NCBI GenBank assembly: GCA_009996555.1
Contig: JAACZX010000024.1
Location: 1 to 12,520 of the forward strand
DNA length: 12,520 nt
Direction of reading: 5' to 3'
Source of the DNA: Chitinophagaceae bacterium
Lineage (GTDB): Bacteria > Bacteroidota > Bacteroidia > Chitinophagales > Chitinophagaceae
Position 1 is the first letter of the stretch, and each line of letters begins with the position of its first letter. The position numbers and the translations under genes were made by a program. The notes beneath the pieces were generated by a model. It was not told the DNA's origin, did no database searches, and saw nothing but the letters and a program-made list of their open reading frames with translations. This document shows, one piece after another, positions 11,464 to 12,520 of this stretch.

Positions 11464-12520
11464 ATGCCAGATACAAACATTACTCACCTGAACAATTGTT
11501 CATGCGGCAGTTGTTCAGATGATCAAACGAATACAGCTGTTTCACAAAACTCAAGGAGAGATTTTTTCAAATCAGCATCTGCCATTGCTGCCGGTGCCGT
11601 GTTGCCCGCATCAATTGTGCAGGCAATGAGTGGCAATCATCATCACGAAAAAGAATTGTTCAGTAACAAAGCTGTGAAAGATGGCAAAGCAAAAGTGGTT
11701 ACGCTGTTACATACTTCCGATATACATGCACAACTCCACACACACGATGAATTCTTTTTTGAAAACGGAAACCCTGTTTACAAAAAACGTGGGGGTTTTG
11801 CTGTATTAAAAACAATGTTGCATGCACTCAAAGCGCAAAATCCCGACAACACAATTATCATTGATGGCGGCGATTGCTTCCAGGGAGGTGGAGTAGCTGC
11901 ATTAACGGAAGGAAAAGGAATTGTACCATTGATCAACAATATTGGTTACGATCTTATTTTACCGGGCAACTGGGAAGTGGTGTACGGAAAAGATACCATG
12001 CTGAAAGATCTTGGTGGGTACAACAGTGCCAAGATCTGCGCCAACATGTTTCATGATACAGCAGATGAATTTAAGAATGAACTCATTTTTCCTCCCTATT
12101 GGACAAAGATGATGGGTGGACTAAAGATCGGATTCATTGGTTATAATGATCCGCTTACGCCCAAACGTCAATCACCGGCTTACAGCAGAGGTATTACGTT
12201 TACAAAGCCGGAAACAAATGTGGCGAAGTATATCAAAATTCTGAAAGAGTATGAGAATTGTGCAATGGTTTTCTTAGTTACACATATGGGTTTGGCGCAA
12301 CAGGTTGATCTTGCCAATCAACCTGAACTTAATGGAGTTGACTACATCCTCGGTGCCGATACGCATGAACGTGTGCGTGTGCCCATACAAGGTAAGTATG
12401 CTAAGGTTACCGAGCCGGGTGCCTTTGGTTCATTTGTAGCCAAACTTGATATTGTGATTGAAAACGGACAGATCAAAGACGAGAATTATCAGTTACTCGA
12501 TGTAGATCCGGAAAAATATA
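11464..12520 (+). CDS. soxB: SoxB-like Tat-exported metallohydrolase, 3' end outside window
   Basis: Seen: an uninterrupted frame from the ATG at 11464 to the window edge (352 complete codons of an expected 550 or so). Residues 30-36 are SRRDFFK, a Tat motif, followed by a hydrophobic SASAIAAGAVLPAS. The calcineurin-like dimetal core shows TSDIHAQ (84-90; D86, H88), DGGDCFQGG (134-142; D137), GNWEVVYG (168-175), and THMG (284-287). Known: in 5'-nucleotidases the third motif is GNHE; GNWE/GHWE is the mark of SoxB, the dimanganese enzyme that hydrolyses sulfate from the SoxYZ-bound sulfonate during thiosulfate oxidation. Odd: 29 residues precede the Tat motif and include C12, C14 and C17 (CSCGSC). 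No SoxYZ or SoxXA is visible in the window. Alternative: a periplasmic 5'-nucleotidase-like phosphatase. Confidence 0.78.
   Translation, partial: MPDTNITHLNNCSCGSCSDDQTNTAVSQNSRRDFFKSASAIAAGAVLPASIVQAMSGNHHHEKELFSNKAVKDGKAKVVTLLHTSDIHAQLHTHDEFFFENGNPVYKKRGGFAVLKTMLHALKAQNPDNTIIIDGGDCFQGGGVAALTEGKGIVPLINNIGYDLILPGNWEVVYGKDTMLKDLGGYNSAKICANMFHDTADEFKNELIFPPYWTKMMGGLKIGFIGYNDPLTPKRQSPAYSRGITFTKPETNVAKYIKILKEYENCAMVFLVTHMGLAQQVDLANQPELNGVDYILGADTHERVRVPIQGKYAKVTEPGAFGSFVAKLDIVIENGQIKDENYQLLDVDPEKY

Noticed and set aside
1..12520. CRISPR arrays, tRNA or rRNA genes, insertion sequences, prophage or plasmid genes
   Set aside because: No regularly spaced repeats, no cloverleaf-like sequence, no transposase or integrase motifs and no terminal inverted repeats were seen on either strand.

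Overview
The window looks like chromosome from an aerobic member of the Bacteroidota, probably close to the Chitinophagaceae; the genus cannot be named from sequence alone. Evidence: moderate GC, almost no Shine-Dalgarno sequences, A-rich stretches before start codons, -7 promoter boxes of the Bacteroidota type (TAnnTTTG) often only 3-5 bases before the ATG, and protein families typical of that phylum (Tat-exported Gfo/Idh oxidoreductase, DUF2892 and DUF6132 small proteins, paired YeeE/YedE half-transporters).

Bases 1-4626 are ordinary, mostly unrelated genes: the C-terminal part of an alpha/beta hydrolase cut by the window edge; a Tat-exported Gfo/Idh/MocA oxidoreductase followed by a terminator hairpin; about 400 bases of non-coding DNA; a cupin_8/JmjC-like Fe(II)/2-oxoglutarate oxygenase on the minus strand; a YciO-type YrdC-domain protein; and RNase HII on the minus strand.

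Bases 4691-12520 form one co-directional sulfur-handling island. In order: a Crp/Fnr regulator with two cysteines in its sensory domain; a TauE/SafE anion exporter; a three-module persulfide dioxygenase (metallo-beta-lactamase, dead rhodanese, live rhodanese; CstB-like); one secreted and two cytosolic single-domain rhodaneses; two tiny membrane proteins with cysteine pairs (DUF2892-like, DUF6132-like); a thiosulfate/sulfur transporter of the YeeE/YedE (TsuA) type split over two genes; a dihaem cytochrome c that looks like thiosulfate dehydrogenase TsdA; and a SoxB-like, Tat-exported dimanganese hydrolase that runs off the right edge. A plausible combined job is to oxidise and detoxify sulfane sulfur: persulfides are oxidised to sulfite and combined into thiosulfate, sulfur is moved between carriers by rhodaneses, sulfite is exported by TauE, and thiosulfate is taken up or oxidised in the periplasm by TsdA and SoxB. 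No SoxYZ, SoxXA or sulfide:quinone oxidoreductase gene lies inside the window.

The most notable observation is regulatory. Three promoters in the island (before tauE, the persulfide dioxygenase and the YeeE pair) each carry a CRP-like palindrome (TGTGA-N6-TCACA type) whose centre is 29.5 bases upstream of a Bacteroidota-like -7 box, which would put the sites near -41.5, the class II activator position. The Crp/Fnr protein encoded at the head of the island has a recognition helix reading REVISR, keeping the residues with which E. coli CRP reads TGTGA. This points to a self-contained sulfur-responsive regulon.
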